NCBI RefSeq assembly: GCF_004214935.1
Contig: NZ_SFCC01000005.1
Span: 186,001 to 250,000 of the forward strand
From: Amycolatopsis suaedae
GTDB taxonomy: Bacteria; Actinomycetota; Actinomycetes; Mycobacteriales; Pseudonocardiaceae
DNA: 64,000 nt
Reading direction: 5' to 3'
This document shows positions 50,757 to 59,064 of this stretch, in pieces. The notes below the pieces were generated by a model. It was not told the DNA's origin. It made no database searches and saw only the letters and a list, made by a program, of their open reading frames with translations. Made by a program: the position numbers and the translations under genes. Within the stretch, counting starts at the first letter, position 1. The number at the start of each line of letters is the position of its first letter.

Positions 50757-51212
50757 ATGAGCGCCATCTCCCTGCGCCCGGCGACCCCGGCCGACAGCGA
50801 GTTCTGCTTCCAGCTCCACAAGGCCGCCATGGGCGACTACGTCGCGGCGATCTGGGGCTGGGACGACGAGGATCAACGCGGGTATCACGAGCGTGGGTTC
50901 GACCCCGCCCGCTGGCAGATCGTCGTCGTCGACGGGACCGACGCGGGCATCCTGGTCGTCGAGTACCGGGCGAACGAGGTCTACCTGGGACGGATCGAAC
51001 TCGATCCCCGCTACCAGGGACGGGGCATCGGTGCCCAGCTGATCCGGTCGGTCGTCGACATCGCGGCACGGCGGGACCAGGACCTCGTCCTCGACGTGCT
51101 CGCGGTCAACACCCGCGCGCAGGCCTTCTACCAGCGGCACGGTTTCCAGGAAACAGGCAGGCACGGGGAGAACGACAGGAAGATCCGCATGCGCTTCTCC
51201 CGCCAGCGGTGA
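50757..51212 (+). CDS. GNAT family N-acetyltransferase
   Basis: A 151-residue acetyltransferase. The acetyl-CoA loop is LDPRYQGRGIGAQLI, followed by the family's DVLAVNTRAQAFYQRHGFQETG motif. Substrate unknown; small-molecule amine acetylation is typical. ATG with CAGGAG upstream; about 20 bases after marR on the same strand. Confidence 0.88.
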   Translation: MSAISLRPATPADSEFCFQLHKAAMGDYVAAIWGWDDEDQRGYHERGFDPARWQIVVVDGTDAGILVVEYRANEVYLGRIELDPRYQGRGIGAQLIRSVVDIAARRDQDLVLDVLAVNTRAQAFYQRHGFQETGRHGENDRKIRMRFSRQR

Positions 51213-51224
51213 CGACCGGCATCC

Positions 51225-51944
51225 CTACTCGGCGTCCGACGCCTCGATCAGGTCGAGGTCACGGACGCAGAAGCGGTGGTGCTCGAAGGTCTCGTTGAGC
51301 ACCGTGCCGAGGCACTGCCGTACCGAGCGGCCCCGGGCGTACGGCGGCCAGACATCGTCGTCGGGTACCGGTGCCGGCGCGGCGAGCTGCTCGGCGGTGA
51401 CCTCGCCGAGCCAGGCGTCGAGTTCGGCGGCCTGCATGTCACGCACGCGCACGATCTCGTCGAGGGCCGGATCGAGCGAGAGGTCGAGCCCGTGTGCTCC
51501 GCGGTAGGGTTCGACGGTCGGCCCGATGCCCATCGGTGTGAACGGCTCCGCCGAGCCCAGGCAGCAGCGACGGAACCACGAGTCGTGGACGAAGACCAGG
51601 TGGCGCAGCGTCTGCCCTGCCGACCACTCGTCGTTCACGGCGCGGCGCTCGATGCCGGGCCGACGACGGATGCGCTCGATCGTGGCGGCCCAGCCGTCCT
51701 GGAGCTGACGCCATGCCTCGCGCAGATCGGCGGGGTCCTCGGAACGGATCAGTACCCGGACCGGATGACGCCGGTCGAGCTCCGCCTCGACGTACCTGGT
51801 GACCTCCACACCGTTCACCACGAGGTTGGTCACCATCCCGTCGATCACTGCATCCCGCATGACGACGCCGACCAGGCGGGCCCCGGTCAGGTCGCACTCG
51901 CGGAACTCCGCGCCGCGCAGATCCTCGTCGACGAATCGTGTCAT
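51225..51944 (-). CDS. DinB-like (DfsB/mycothiol-transferase type) protein with pentapeptide-repeat N-terminus
   Basis: A 239-residue protein. Residues 1-45 have pentapeptide-like repeats (EDLRGAEFRECDLTGARLVGVVMRD), and the rest a DinB four-helix bundle with the metal-site histidines in AGQTLRHLVFVHDSWF and NETFEHHRFCVRDLD. In actinobacteria this fold includes mycothiol-dependent transferases. The combination is unusual but recurs in actinomycetes. Start MTRFVDED is preferred over a longer upstream start lacking a ribosome site. Unrelated to DNA polymerase IV despite the name. Confidence 0.83.
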   Translation of the reverse strand: MTRFVDEDLRGAEFRECDLTGARLVGVVMRDAVIDGMVTNLVVNGVEVTRYVEAELDRRHPVRVLIRSEDPADLREAWRQLQDGWAATIERIRRRPGIERRAVNDEWSAGQTLRHLVFVHDSWFRRCCLGSAEPFTPMGIGPTVEPYRGAHGLDLSLDPALDEIVRVRDMQAAELDAWLGEVTAEQLAAPAPVPDDDVWPPYARGRSVRQCLGTVLNETFEHHRFCVRDLDLIEASDAE

Positions 51945-52823
51945 GCCCCGCACACTAGGCCCGGGCACCGACAGCCTCCCGTCGTGATGCTGGCCTCCCC
52001 AGCGCGAAGATGGCCGTGGGACGAGCCCGGCTTGAGCACGGCCTGCTCGTTGGGAAGTGCCCTGCGGGCGTTGACACTCTCAATTCGCGTTGTGCCTGCG
52101 TGGTGAACGCGAAGATGCCCAGCGCGATGAAGCCGAAGTGCGCGATCGACACGTAGGCGACGAACCGCTTCATGTCGCGCTGCCCGGCGGCCAGCATCGA
52201 GCCGTAGATGACCCCGGCGACGCCGAGCGTCAGCAGGAAGCCGAACGTGCCGACCTTGTCCAGCACGCCGACCAGCAGCACGGCGACGCCGATCGGCGCC
52301 TGACCGGCCGCGTCGGGCAGCCAGGTGTGCAGCGGCACCAGCGGCGCCTTGATGGCGAACGCCAGGAAGAACCCGAGGAACAGCCAGATCTGCGTCTCCA
52401 GCGGCGCGTCGCGCACCACCGTCACTGCGGCCTTCCGGCAGCTTGTCGGTCACCACGAGGGTGCTGACGATCAACGTGGCAAACCGCACCCACGCGGCAG
52501 CCTCTGTGGCCGCGGCGTAGGCCGACGCCTTGGTGGTCACGGCCCTATGCTGAGGCTGCGCGAGTCCACCGACGCGCGCGTTGCTGGACGGTCCGCGGTG
52601 CCCGGCCAGACAGCAGTGATCGCGTCCGGCAGGCCGGACATCCCGTCACAACCACCATGAGCACATCGGCCACACCACGGCTCTCGAGTTCGGTGCGTCT
52701 GTGCCGCCCGCGTCGACGAAGATCACCGGACACGGCGGTATCGCCTCGAGGGTGGATTCCAGCAGCCGGTGGTCAGCTGCGCCCGTACGCCATTACCGCT
52801 CAGCACCAGCCCATCCGTGATTG
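51945..52823. other. Decayed region without an intact gene
   Basis: About 880 bases between two minus-strand genes. It contains a nuoM fragment (separate entry), then about 400 bases (52426-52823) with only short, broken reading frames. One minus-strand stretch (52430-52540) reads like a conserved helix, AAAWVRFATLIVSTLVV, which I could not assign. No terminal repeats of an insertion sequence are visible. Confidence 0.6.
52093..52425 (-). pseudogene. Remnant of nuoM (NADH-quinone oxidoreductase subunit M)
   Basis: About 110 codons clearly match the central part of the proton-pumping complex I subunit NuoM: FFLAFAIKAPLVPLHTWLPDA, VLLVGVLDKVGTFGFL, then GVAGVIYGSMLAAGQRDMKRF and HFGFIALGIFAFTTQ. 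About 25 residues normally found between FGFL and the next segment are missing, as are the N- and C-terminal parts. A full subunit is near 500 residues, so this is a non-functional fragment. No other nuo gene is in the window. Confidence 0.85.
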
Positions 52824-54029
52824 TCAGGGTGGTGGGTCGTGTGCGGTGTTGCGGATGGGTCTTCGTTTCGGGTCGTACCAGGTGGGTGGGATCCATTCGA
52901 TGGCGCCGTGGTGCAGGCGCATGGTCCAGCCGCCGTGGTGGAGCAGGTGGTGGTCGCGTTCGCAGGTGAAGCCGAGCCCAGCGAGGTTGGTGGGGCCGCC
53001 GTCGGCCCAGTGCACCGCATGATGCGGCACACACCATTTCGGCCCCCGGGTACACCCCGGCGCGGTACACCCCTTGTCCCGCAGGGCCAGCGCCCGCCGC
53101 TGGGCCGGGGTCGCGGTCCGCACCGCCCGCCCCAGGTCCAGGACCTCGCCTTGGCTTCCGAGGACGGCGGGCACGACCCGGGCGTCGCAGCACATCTTGC
53201 GTAGCTGCTCCACGGTCACCGCGCCGTAGCCATTCAGGAACACTGTCCCGGCCCGCCGCTCCAATTCCTCCAACCCGACCGTCACCGTCACCACGGCCCG
53301 TTCGGCGGCCTTGACCGGCAGGTCGGGAGCGCGGGCGGCCAGGTCGAACACCGCCGCCACCGCGTCGCCGTGGCGTTCCGCTGTGGTGCGCTGATCCGGG
53401 ACACCCTGCACGGCGGCGTCGGGTTTGGCCAGCGGCACCAGCAACGCCTCGGCCAGGGCGGCGGTCTCCGGATCGAACTCCCCGCTGAACCGCATCCGCC
53501 CTTCCCGGGTGAACGTGTACCGGAACTCCCGCCGCGGCCGCGCCAAATCCCGATCGACATCCGCCGGCGGCCGATCTTCCAAATCCCAATGGACCAGCAA
53601 CCGACGGCCCGCCTTACGCACGTTCGCCGGAGGCGCCTGCTTCGCCAACTCCACCAAGGTCTGTTCGCTCGCCGACAACTGCTCCGGTGTCACCGAACCC
53701 GGAGCCTTGGACAGCACCTGCTCAATCTCCCGCACATGCTCAAAGCTAATGTCACCAGCGGCCAGCGCCGCCCGCAGTACGGGGAGGTCCGCGGTGGCGG
53801 CGGCGACCCGGGCGCGGGCTTCCCGGCGGGAGACCCGCATCCCCCGCTCCAACAGCGCCGCCGTATCCCGAAACCCGTTACTGCCAGCCAGGCCACGTTT
53901 GTCCGCCTCGGCCACGAGTTCAAGGTTGCGGGCGTACTCCCGCGCCAGCCCGGCCTCGGACGTGACCAGAGCGGCCGACAACTCCCCCTCCGAGAGCTGC
54001 CACGCCGGAATCAACCCCTCAACGTCCAC
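52824..54029 (-). CDS. DUF222/13E12-family HNH endonuclease
   Basis: A 401-residue protein: DUF222 helical domain (about 20-310) and C-terminal HNH nuclease (CTAPGCTRGPKWCVPHHAVHWADGGPTN...CERDHHLLHHGGW), with the HH, N and H metal residues and structural cysteines present. The family includes the mycobacterial REP13E12 proteins, spread in multiple copies and known to be LexA-regulated. A perfect SOS box lies 14 bases before the ATG. Neighbouring nuoM debris suggests past rearrangement here. Confidence 0.92.
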   Translation of the reverse strand: MDVEGLIPAWQLSEGELSAALVTSEAGLAREYARNLELVAEADKRGLAGSNGFRDTAALLERGMRVSRREARARVAAATADLPVLRAALAAGDISFEHVREIEQVLSKAPGSVTPEQLSASEQTLVELAKQAPPANVRKAGRRLLVHWDLEDRPPADVDRDLARPRREFRYTFTREGRMRFSGEFDPETAALAEALLVPLAKPDAAVQGVPDQRTTAERHGDAVAAVFDLAARAPDLPVKAAERAVVTVTVGLEELERRAGTVFLNGYGAVTVEQLRKMCCDARVVPAVLGSQGEVLDLGRAVRTATPAQRRALALRDKGCTAPGCTRGPKWCVPHHAVHWADGGPTNLAGLGFTCERDHHLLHHGGWTMRLHHGAIEWIPPTWYDPKRRPIRNTAHDPPP

Positions 54030-54043
54030 GCACCCATTCTAGG

Positions 54044-54057
54044 CGAACATCTGTTCG
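54044..54057. promoter_or_regulatory. LexA (SOS) box before the HNH gene
   Basis: CGAACATCTGTTCG, an exact fit to CGAAC-N4-GTTCG, 14 bases upstream of the HNH ATG and followed by AT-rich sequence. Second SOS box in the window. Confidence 0.85.
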
Positions 54058-54259
54058 AATAAATCACTCTCCCGTGGGGCAAATTGACATTATTGACCAG
54101 CAGTCAATCCCGCCCTGGCCGGACCATCTGGGAGAGGCTAGGAACGCGACTGGGGTTTGCCGCCGAATGCGGCGCCCCAGCAGTGGCGGAAAAGAGTCCC
54201 AGCCGCGAGCCGATACCGCCACAGCGCGCCGCAGCACGAGAGCCCCGCGAGCCAAGCGC

Positions 54260-54292
54260 GCCGTGGCAGCGGCCAAACACCGCTGCCACGGC
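54260..54292 (-). terminator. Strong hairpin terminator after the alpha/beta hydrolase gene
   Basis: Perfect 13-base arms (GCCGTGGCAGCGG and its inverse) around a 7-base loop, starting four bases after the hydrolase stop codon. No U-tract, as is usual in actinobacteria. The rest of 54058-54259 holds no gene I can support. Confidence 0.8.
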
Positions 54293-54296
54293 AACC

Positions 54297-55112
54297 TCAG
54301 GCCAGCAGTTCGCGCATGCGCGCGGCGAACGTCTCCGGGTCGTCGGCGAAGCCGGTGTGGCCGCCGGGGAACATCGTCGGCTCGGTTCCCAGCAGCCGCG
54401 CCAGCGCCCGGCTGGTGCGGTCGCACACCTGGCCCGCGGAGTCCTCGCCCAGTCCAATCAGGACACGCGGCGCGCCGTCGCGCAGGGCGGCCACGTCCGG
54501 CTCGAACGAGGTGGTGCCACGCAGCATGCGGGTGAAGCCGAACCGGTCGTCGGCCGCCGCCTCCGGGTCCGGCGCGGCGGGGAACATCTGCGCCAGCACC
54601 TCCTCGTCCAGCTGAATGTTCGCGTTGGCAAGGAACTTGCCCCACGCCGCGCCGACGTCGCCTGCCTCGTAGGTGGCGATCATGTCCTCCACCGCCGCGG
54701 CCTGCTCGGCCCGGTCGGGCAGGATCGACGTGGTCGGCGGCTCGTGCGCGATGACCGTGTGCACGTCGTCCGGGTACCGCTCGGCGTGGGCGAGCGAGGT
54801 CACCGCGCCACCGCTGGAGCCGAACACGGCCGCCGGGCCGAGGTTCAGGTGTACCAGCAGCCTGTGCAGGTCGTCCGCGCGCTCGCGGGGGCTCGACTCA
54901 CGCTCTCTGTCGGCCAGCCAGCTGCGCTTGATACCACGCGGGTCCGTGGTCAGCACCGTGTAGCCGGCGGCGAGCAGGTCGGCCGCGGGGGCGAACGAGT
55001 CCGCGTCCATCGGCGCGGCGATCAGCGCCAGCAGCGGCCCGCTCCCTCGCAGTTCGTAGTACAGCCGGGCGTCTGAGACGTCGAGCATGCCGGTCGTGAC
55101 GGTGGCGGTCAT
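54297..55112 (-). CDS. Alpha/beta hydrolase
   Basis: A 271-residue hydrolase of the alpha/beta fold. Nucleophile elbow VFGSSGGAV (Ser), and catalytic His in FPGGHTGF near the C-terminus; LLALIAAPMDADSF is the oxyanion-side strand region. Start ATG after GGGAGGAACCC. It is divergent from a TetR gene with an 11-base inverted repeat between, so it is probably induced by the TetR ligand. Substrate unknown; an esterase or lactonase is likely. Confidence 0.88.
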   Translation of the reverse strand: MTATVTTGMLDVSDARLYYELRGSGPLLALIAAPMDADSFAPAADLLAAGYTVLTTDPRGIKRSWLADRERESSPRERADDLHRLLVHLNLGPAAVFGSSGGAVTSLAHAERYPDDVHTVIAHEPPTTSILPDRAEQAAAVEDMIATYEAGDVGAAWGKFLANANIQLDEEVLAQMFPAAPDPEAAADDRFGFTRMLRGTTSFEPDVAALRDGAPRVLIGLGEDSAGQVCDRTSRALARLLGTEPTMFPGGHTGFADDPETFAARMRELLA

Positions 55113-55135
55113 GGGTTCCTCCCGGAACAGAACTG

Positions 55136-55180
55136 GACGGTTCAGTACTGAGGACAGTACACAAACGGAACTGAACCGTC
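55136..55180. promoter_or_regulatory. Inverted-repeat operator between hydrolase and TetR genes
   Basis: GACGGTTCAGT (55136-55146) and ACTGAACCGTC (55170-55180), perfect 11-base arms with a 23-base spacer, centred in the 72-base divergent region. Likely two half-sites or paired sites for the TetR protein, controlling both genes. Confidence 0.7.
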
Positions 55181-55184
55181 TAGT

Positions 55185-55838
55185 ATGGTTTCTGTGACCA
55201 CCGCATCCGCCCGCAAGCACGCCGCCATCCTCGACGCGGCGCGGGAGCTGTTCCTCCGCAACGGCTACGGCGCCACCAGCATGGACGACGTCGCCGCCCG
55301 CGCCGCGGTGTCCAAACAGACGGTGTACAAGCACTTCGCCGACAAGGAGGGCTTGTTCACCGAGATCATCAGCGGCGACGTCGCCCAGGACCGCGCCGAG
55401 TCACACGCGTTGATCGAGAGCATGCCGGACAGCACCGACCTCGCAGCGGACCTGCGCGAGTTCGCCCGCTACCACCTGGGCAACGTCATGCAGCCGCACC
55501 TGGTGCGGCTGCGCCGCATCCTCATCGGCGAGGCCGACCGGTTCCCGCATCTGGCACGGCTGTGGTACCGCAACGGCCCGGAACGCTCGTGTGCGATGTT
55601 CGCCGAATGGTTCACCGCACTGGGAAAACGCGGGCTGCTCGACGTGCCCGACCCGATGCTCGCGGCGCAGAACTTCAACTGGCTCGCGCTGTCGATCCCG
55701 CTGAACAAGGCCATGGCCGACACCCGCGAGGACCTGTTCACGCCGGACGAGCTGAACCGCTATGCCGACGAAGCCGTGCGGGTGTTCCTCGCGGCCTACG
55801 GCGCCAGGTCGGCGAGTTCGGGAAAGGCCGCCACGTAG
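55185..55838 (+). CDS. TetR-family regulator
   Basis: A 217-residue TetR repressor, AcrR-like: HTH at about 13-60 (SMDDVAARAAVSKQTVYKHFADK) and a C-terminal domain of the TetR_C type with LIGEADRFPHLARLWYRNGPER. The ATG lies four bases after the operator and has no ribosome site, so the transcript may be leaderless, or the GTG three codons later may be used. The last 43 bases overlap the convergent GH4 gene. Confidence 0.9.
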   Translation: MVSVTTASARKHAAILDAARELFLRNGYGATSMDDVAARAAVSKQTVYKHFADKEGLFTEIISGDVAQDRAESHALIESMPDSTDLAADLREFARYHLGNVMQPHLVRLRRILIGEADRFPHLARLWYRNGPERSCAMFAEWFTALGKRGLLDVPDPMLAAQNFNWLALSIPLNKAMADTREDLFTPDELNRYADEAVRVFLAAYGARSASSGKAAT

Positions 55839-57133
55839 TCGTCGAGCACCCGCTCGGCCGCGGCCACCGAGTCCACCAGCGGGTGGGACCCGAGCGCGAA
55901 CAACGCGGCGGAACGGCTGCGGCTCACCGCCGCCTCGATGGTCGCCCGTTCGACGCCCTTCACCCGCAGCATCAGCCCCAGCTCGGCCGGCCGCACCTCG
56001 CCGACGGCCAGCGCACGCGGCCCGTTGCCGTTGACCACACACGGCACCTCGACGACGGCGTCGTCGTCCAGCCCGGCCACCGCGCCGCGGTTGCGCACGT
56101 TGAGGATCAGCGACGCGTCGCGGTTGCCCGCGATGGCGTTCATCAGCCGCAGCGCGACCTCCTCGTACCCGCCGCCGTCGGTGTCGCAGCTGTCCCGCTC
56201 CCCCGCCCCCGCGACGGCCCTGCCCTCGGCCAGGTAACTGCGTTCCCGCTCCGACCGGGTGTCCTGCCAGCGCCGCAGTGCCGACTCCGGCTCCCGCACG
56301 GCATCGGTGTAGAACGCCCGCTGCTGCTCGCGCAGGAACTCGCCCCTCGTCGAGTCCTGGGCGTGCATCTGCGCCAGCGTCTCCCTGGCGAAGTAGTAGT
56401 AGTGCAGGTACTCGTTCGGCACGGCGCCGAGCGTGCGCAGCCACCGCTCGCCGAACAGCTTGCCCTCCTCGAACGACGTCAGCGCGGGCGAGCCGAACAG
56501 CCCGGGCAGCACGTCGCGGCCGTCGACGAGGACCCGGCGCAGCCAGCCGAGGTGGTTGAGCCCGACGTAGTCGAACGAGGCGCGCTCCGCGTCGACGTCC
56601 AGCGCGGCGGCCACCCGGCGGCACAGCCCGACCGGCGAGTCGCAGATGCCGACGACCCGGTCCCCCAGCACCGCCGACATCGCCTCGGTCACCACACCGG
56701 CCGGGTTGGTGAAGTTGATGACCCACGCACCGGGCGCGCGCCGCGCGACGGTCTCGGCGATCTCCAGTGCCACCGGCACCGTACGCAGCGCGTAGCAGAC
56801 CCCGCCCGGGCCGACGGTCTCCTGGCCGATCAGCCCGTGCCGCAACGGAACCCGCTCGTCGAGGCTGCGGCCGTCCAGCCCGCCGACCCGGATGGCGGAG
56901 AACACCATGTCCACATCGGACAGTGCCTCGTCCAGCGACGTGGTGGTGACGATCCGCGGCCGCCACGGCGCGCCGGCGGCCTGCTGGTCCAGCACCGCCC
57001 CGATGGCGGCCAGCCGCTCCGGCCCCACGTCGTACAGGACCAGTTCGTCGACCAGCCGGTCGGGATCGGCCAGCAGGCTGGCGTGCACCAACGGCACCCG
57101 GAACCCGCCGCCGCCCAGGATCGCCAGCCTCAT
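55796..57133 (-). CDS. GH4 family glycosidase (6-phospho-beta-glucosidase type)
   Basis: A 445-residue NAD- and metal-dependent glycosidase of family 4, which cleaves by an oxidation-elimination route. Visible: dinucleotide loop GGGGFR (7-12), INFTNPAGVVTEA (substrate Asn), CDSPVGLC (metal Cys), LNHLGW (metal His) and a C-terminal ALFALGSHPLVDS region. The family usually acts on 6-phospho-glycosides. ATGA overlap with the DeoR gene upstream. The divergent operon brings a PfkB kinase and an ABC importer instead of a PTS, so the phosphate would have to be added after import. Confidence 0.9.
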   Translation of the reverse strand: MRLAILGGGGFRVPLVHASLLADPDRLVDELVLYDVGPERLAAIGAVLDQQAAGAPWRPRIVTTTSLDEALSDVDMVFSAIRVGGLDGRSLDERVPLRHGLIGQETVGPGGVCYALRTVPVALEIAETVARRAPGAWVINFTNPAGVVTEAMSAVLGDRVVGICDSPVGLCRRVAAALDVDAERASFDYVGLNHLGWLRRVLVDGRDVLPGLFGSPALTSFEEGKLFGERWLRTLGAVPNEYLHYYYFARETLAQMHAQDSTRGEFLREQQRAFYTDAVREPESALRRWQDTRSERERSYLAEGRAVAGAGERDSCDTDGGGYEEVALRLMNAIAGNRDASLILNVRNRGAVAGLDDDAVVEVPCVVNGNGPRALAVGEVRPAELGLMLRVKGVERATIEAAVSRSRSAALFALGSHPLVDSVAAAERVLDDYVAAFPELADLAP

Positions 57134-57903
57134 ACCTCGCGCACCTCTACTCCCGCCTCGCGCATGACGGCGAGCGTCTCCGGGCTCGCCCCCGCGTTGG
57201 TCACCAGCACGTCGACGTCGGCCGGCCCGCAGACCCTGGCCAGCCCGACGCCGGGGAACTTGTGTTTCTCCGCCAGCAGGACGACCTGTGCCGCGGCGGC
57301 GAGCATGGCCCGCTTGCCGGGCACCTCGACGACCGTGTCGTCCATCAGCGCCCCGTCCGCGCCGACGCCGGACGCGGACAGGAACAGCCGGTCCGCCCGC
57401 ACCTGACGCAGCGCGTCCTCGGTGAGGAACCCGACCATCGACCGGTAGTTGCGGCGGACCAGCCCGCCCAGCAGCATCAGCTCGACGGCGTGGTCGTCGG
57501 CGAATTCCTCGTAGACGGCCAGGTTGCTGGTCACCACCGTGATGCGCCTGCCGTGCAGGTGCTTGGCCAGCAGGTGGACCGTGGTGCCGATATCGAGCAG
57601 CAGCACCTCGCCGTCGCGGACCAGCGTGGCGGCGGCCTTCGCGACCGCGGCCTTGCCGCCCGGATCGCTGTCGGCGACGTAGTCGAACGGCATCTCCGCC
57701 GACGGGTTGAGCACCGCTCCGCCGTGCACCCTGGTGAGCACGCCCTCGCGTTCCAGCGAGATCAGGTCCCGGCGGATGGTCGCGGCACTGGTGCGCAGCT
57801 GCTCGCACAACGCGGCGACCGACGCCGACCCGTCGCGGGTCAGGCACCGCACGATCTCCGAGTACCGGCGCTGGGGTAGCACGACTCGAACATTATCAGT
57901 CAT
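57130..57903 (-). CDS. DeoR-family regulator of sugar locus
   Basis: A 257-residue DeoR repressor: N-terminal HTH (about 13-65, SVAALCEQLRTSAATIRRDLISLEREG, with VHGGA closing it) and the phosphosugar sensor domain with LLLDIGTTVHLLAKHL, VVTSNLAVYEEF and LMLLGGLVRRN. Sugar phosphates normally relieve repression. Start MTDNVRVV; an eight-codon frame ends on its ATG (57900-57926) but has poor spacing. It heads an operon with the GH4 gene and is divergent from the kinase-importer operon, which it likely controls. Confidence 0.9.
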   Translation of the reverse strand: MTDNVRVVLPQRRYSEIVRCLTRDGSASVAALCEQLRTSAATIRRDLISLEREGVLTRVHGGAVLNPSAEMPFDYVADSDPGGKAAVAKAAATLVRDGEVLLLDIGTTVHLLAKHLHGRRITVVTSNLAVYEEFADDHAVELMLLGGLVRRNYRSMVGFLTEDALRQVRADRLFLSASGVGADGALMDDTVVEVPGKRAMLAAAAQVVLLAEKHKFPGVGLARVCGPADVDVLVTNAGASPETLAVMREAGVEVREV

Positions 57904-57975
57904 TTCTCTGCATCGGGAGTTGTCATTTCCCTCCAAAAGGGTGCAGACTGCCGGGACCCACGTAAGGAGGCGCTG

Positions 57976-59064
57976 GTGAACGACGACACCGAGGTCACGA
58001 TCGATCTCGACGCCGGCGCGAGGACGGCCGCGGACAACCCGCCCGCACTCGACATCCTGCTGTCCGGCACGGTGTTCCTCGACATCATCTTCACCGGCCT
58101 GCCGCAACTGCCCGAACCGGGAACCGAGGTGTGGGCGACCGGCCTGGGCTCCAGCCCCGGCGGCATCGCCAACCTCGCCGTCGCGCTGTCCCGGCTGCAG
58201 GTACGCACCGGGCTGGCCGCCGCGTTCGGCGAGGACGCCTACGGCGACTTCTGCTGGGACGTGCTCGCCAACCAGGAGGGCGTCGACCTCTCGCACTCGC
58301 GCCGCTTCTACGGCTGGCACTCGCCGCTGACCGTGTCGATGGCCGTGGAGAAGGACCGCAGCATGGTCACCCACGGCCACCCCGCGCCGATCAGCGCCGA
58401 CGACCTGCTCGACCCGCCGCCGCCCACCCGCGCCTGCTTCGTCCACGTCGACCTGCACGACGACGAGTGGGTTCGCAAGGCCAAGAGCAACGGCGCGCTG
58501 CTGTTCGCCGACGTCGGCTGGGACCCCACCGAGCGCTGGGAGCCCACGATGCTGCGCCAGCTGCTCGACGGCTACGACGTCGTCCTGCCCAACAGCGTCG
58601 AGGCGACCCGCTACACGCGCACCGACAACGTCCGCGACGCCGCCGCGAAGCTCGCCGAGATCGTGCCCGTCGTCGTGGTCACCCGCGGCGCGCACGGCGC
58701 GTACGCCGTCGACTCCGCCACCGGCGAGGAGGCCGACGTCGGCGGGCTCAACGTGGCCGCGCTGGACCCGACCGGCGCGGGTGACGTGTTCGGCGCCGGG
58801 TTCGTGCTGGGCACGCTGGCCGGCTGGCCGCTGGCCGACCGCGTGCACTTCGCCAACCTGTGTGCCGCGCTGTCCGTGCAGCACTTCGGCGGCTCGCAGT
58901 CCGCGCCCGGCTGGGGGGACATCTCCGCCTGGTGGCGGCTGGTCGGCCGCCGCGACGAACGCGACCTGCGCGGCTACTGCTTCCTCAGCGACCTGCTCCC
59001 CAGCCGCGGCGACGCCCAGGTCCGCCGCGCCAGCGCCACCATCGGATTGCGAGGCATATCGTGA
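57976..59064 (+). CDS. PfkB-family carbohydrate kinase
   Basis: A 362-residue ribokinase-like sugar kinase. N-terminal GG motif region GSSPGGIANLAVALSRL, and the anion hole/catalytic motif DPTGAGD at 264-270, with Asp270 as the base. A 25-residue N-terminal extension and a longer C-terminus distinguish it from ribokinase. Start GTG with AAGGAGG upstream. GTGA overlap with the following binding-protein gene. It probably phosphorylates the imported sugar, giving the substrate of GH4 or the inducer of DeoR. Confidence 0.9.
   Translation: MNDDTEVTIDLDAGARTAADNPPALDILLSGTVFLDIIFTGLPQLPEPGTEVWATGLGSSPGGIANLAVALSRLQVRTGLAAAFGEDAYGDFCWDVLANQEGVDLSHSRRFYGWHSPLTVSMAVEKDRSMVTHGHPAPISADDLLDPPPPTRACFVHVDLHDDEWVRKAKSNGALLFADVGWDPTERWEPTMLRQLLDGYDVVLPNSVEATRYTRTDNVRDAAAKLAEIVPVVVVTRGAHGAYAVDSATGEEADVGGLNVAALDPTGAGDVFGAGFVLGTLAGWPLADRVHFANLCAALSVQHFGGSQSAPGWGDISAWWRLVGRRDERDLRGYCFLSDLLPSRGDAQVRRASATIGLRGIS

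Noticed and set aside
52555..52823. Possible ParA-like fragment (VDAGGTDAPNSRA) on the minus strand
   Set aside because: Too short and interrupted by stops; no P-loop or partner gene, so not called.
57900..57926. Eight-codon upstream frame ending on the DeoR start codon
   Set aside because: Its GGAGGG is only two bases from the ATG, too close for initiation; more likely chance.
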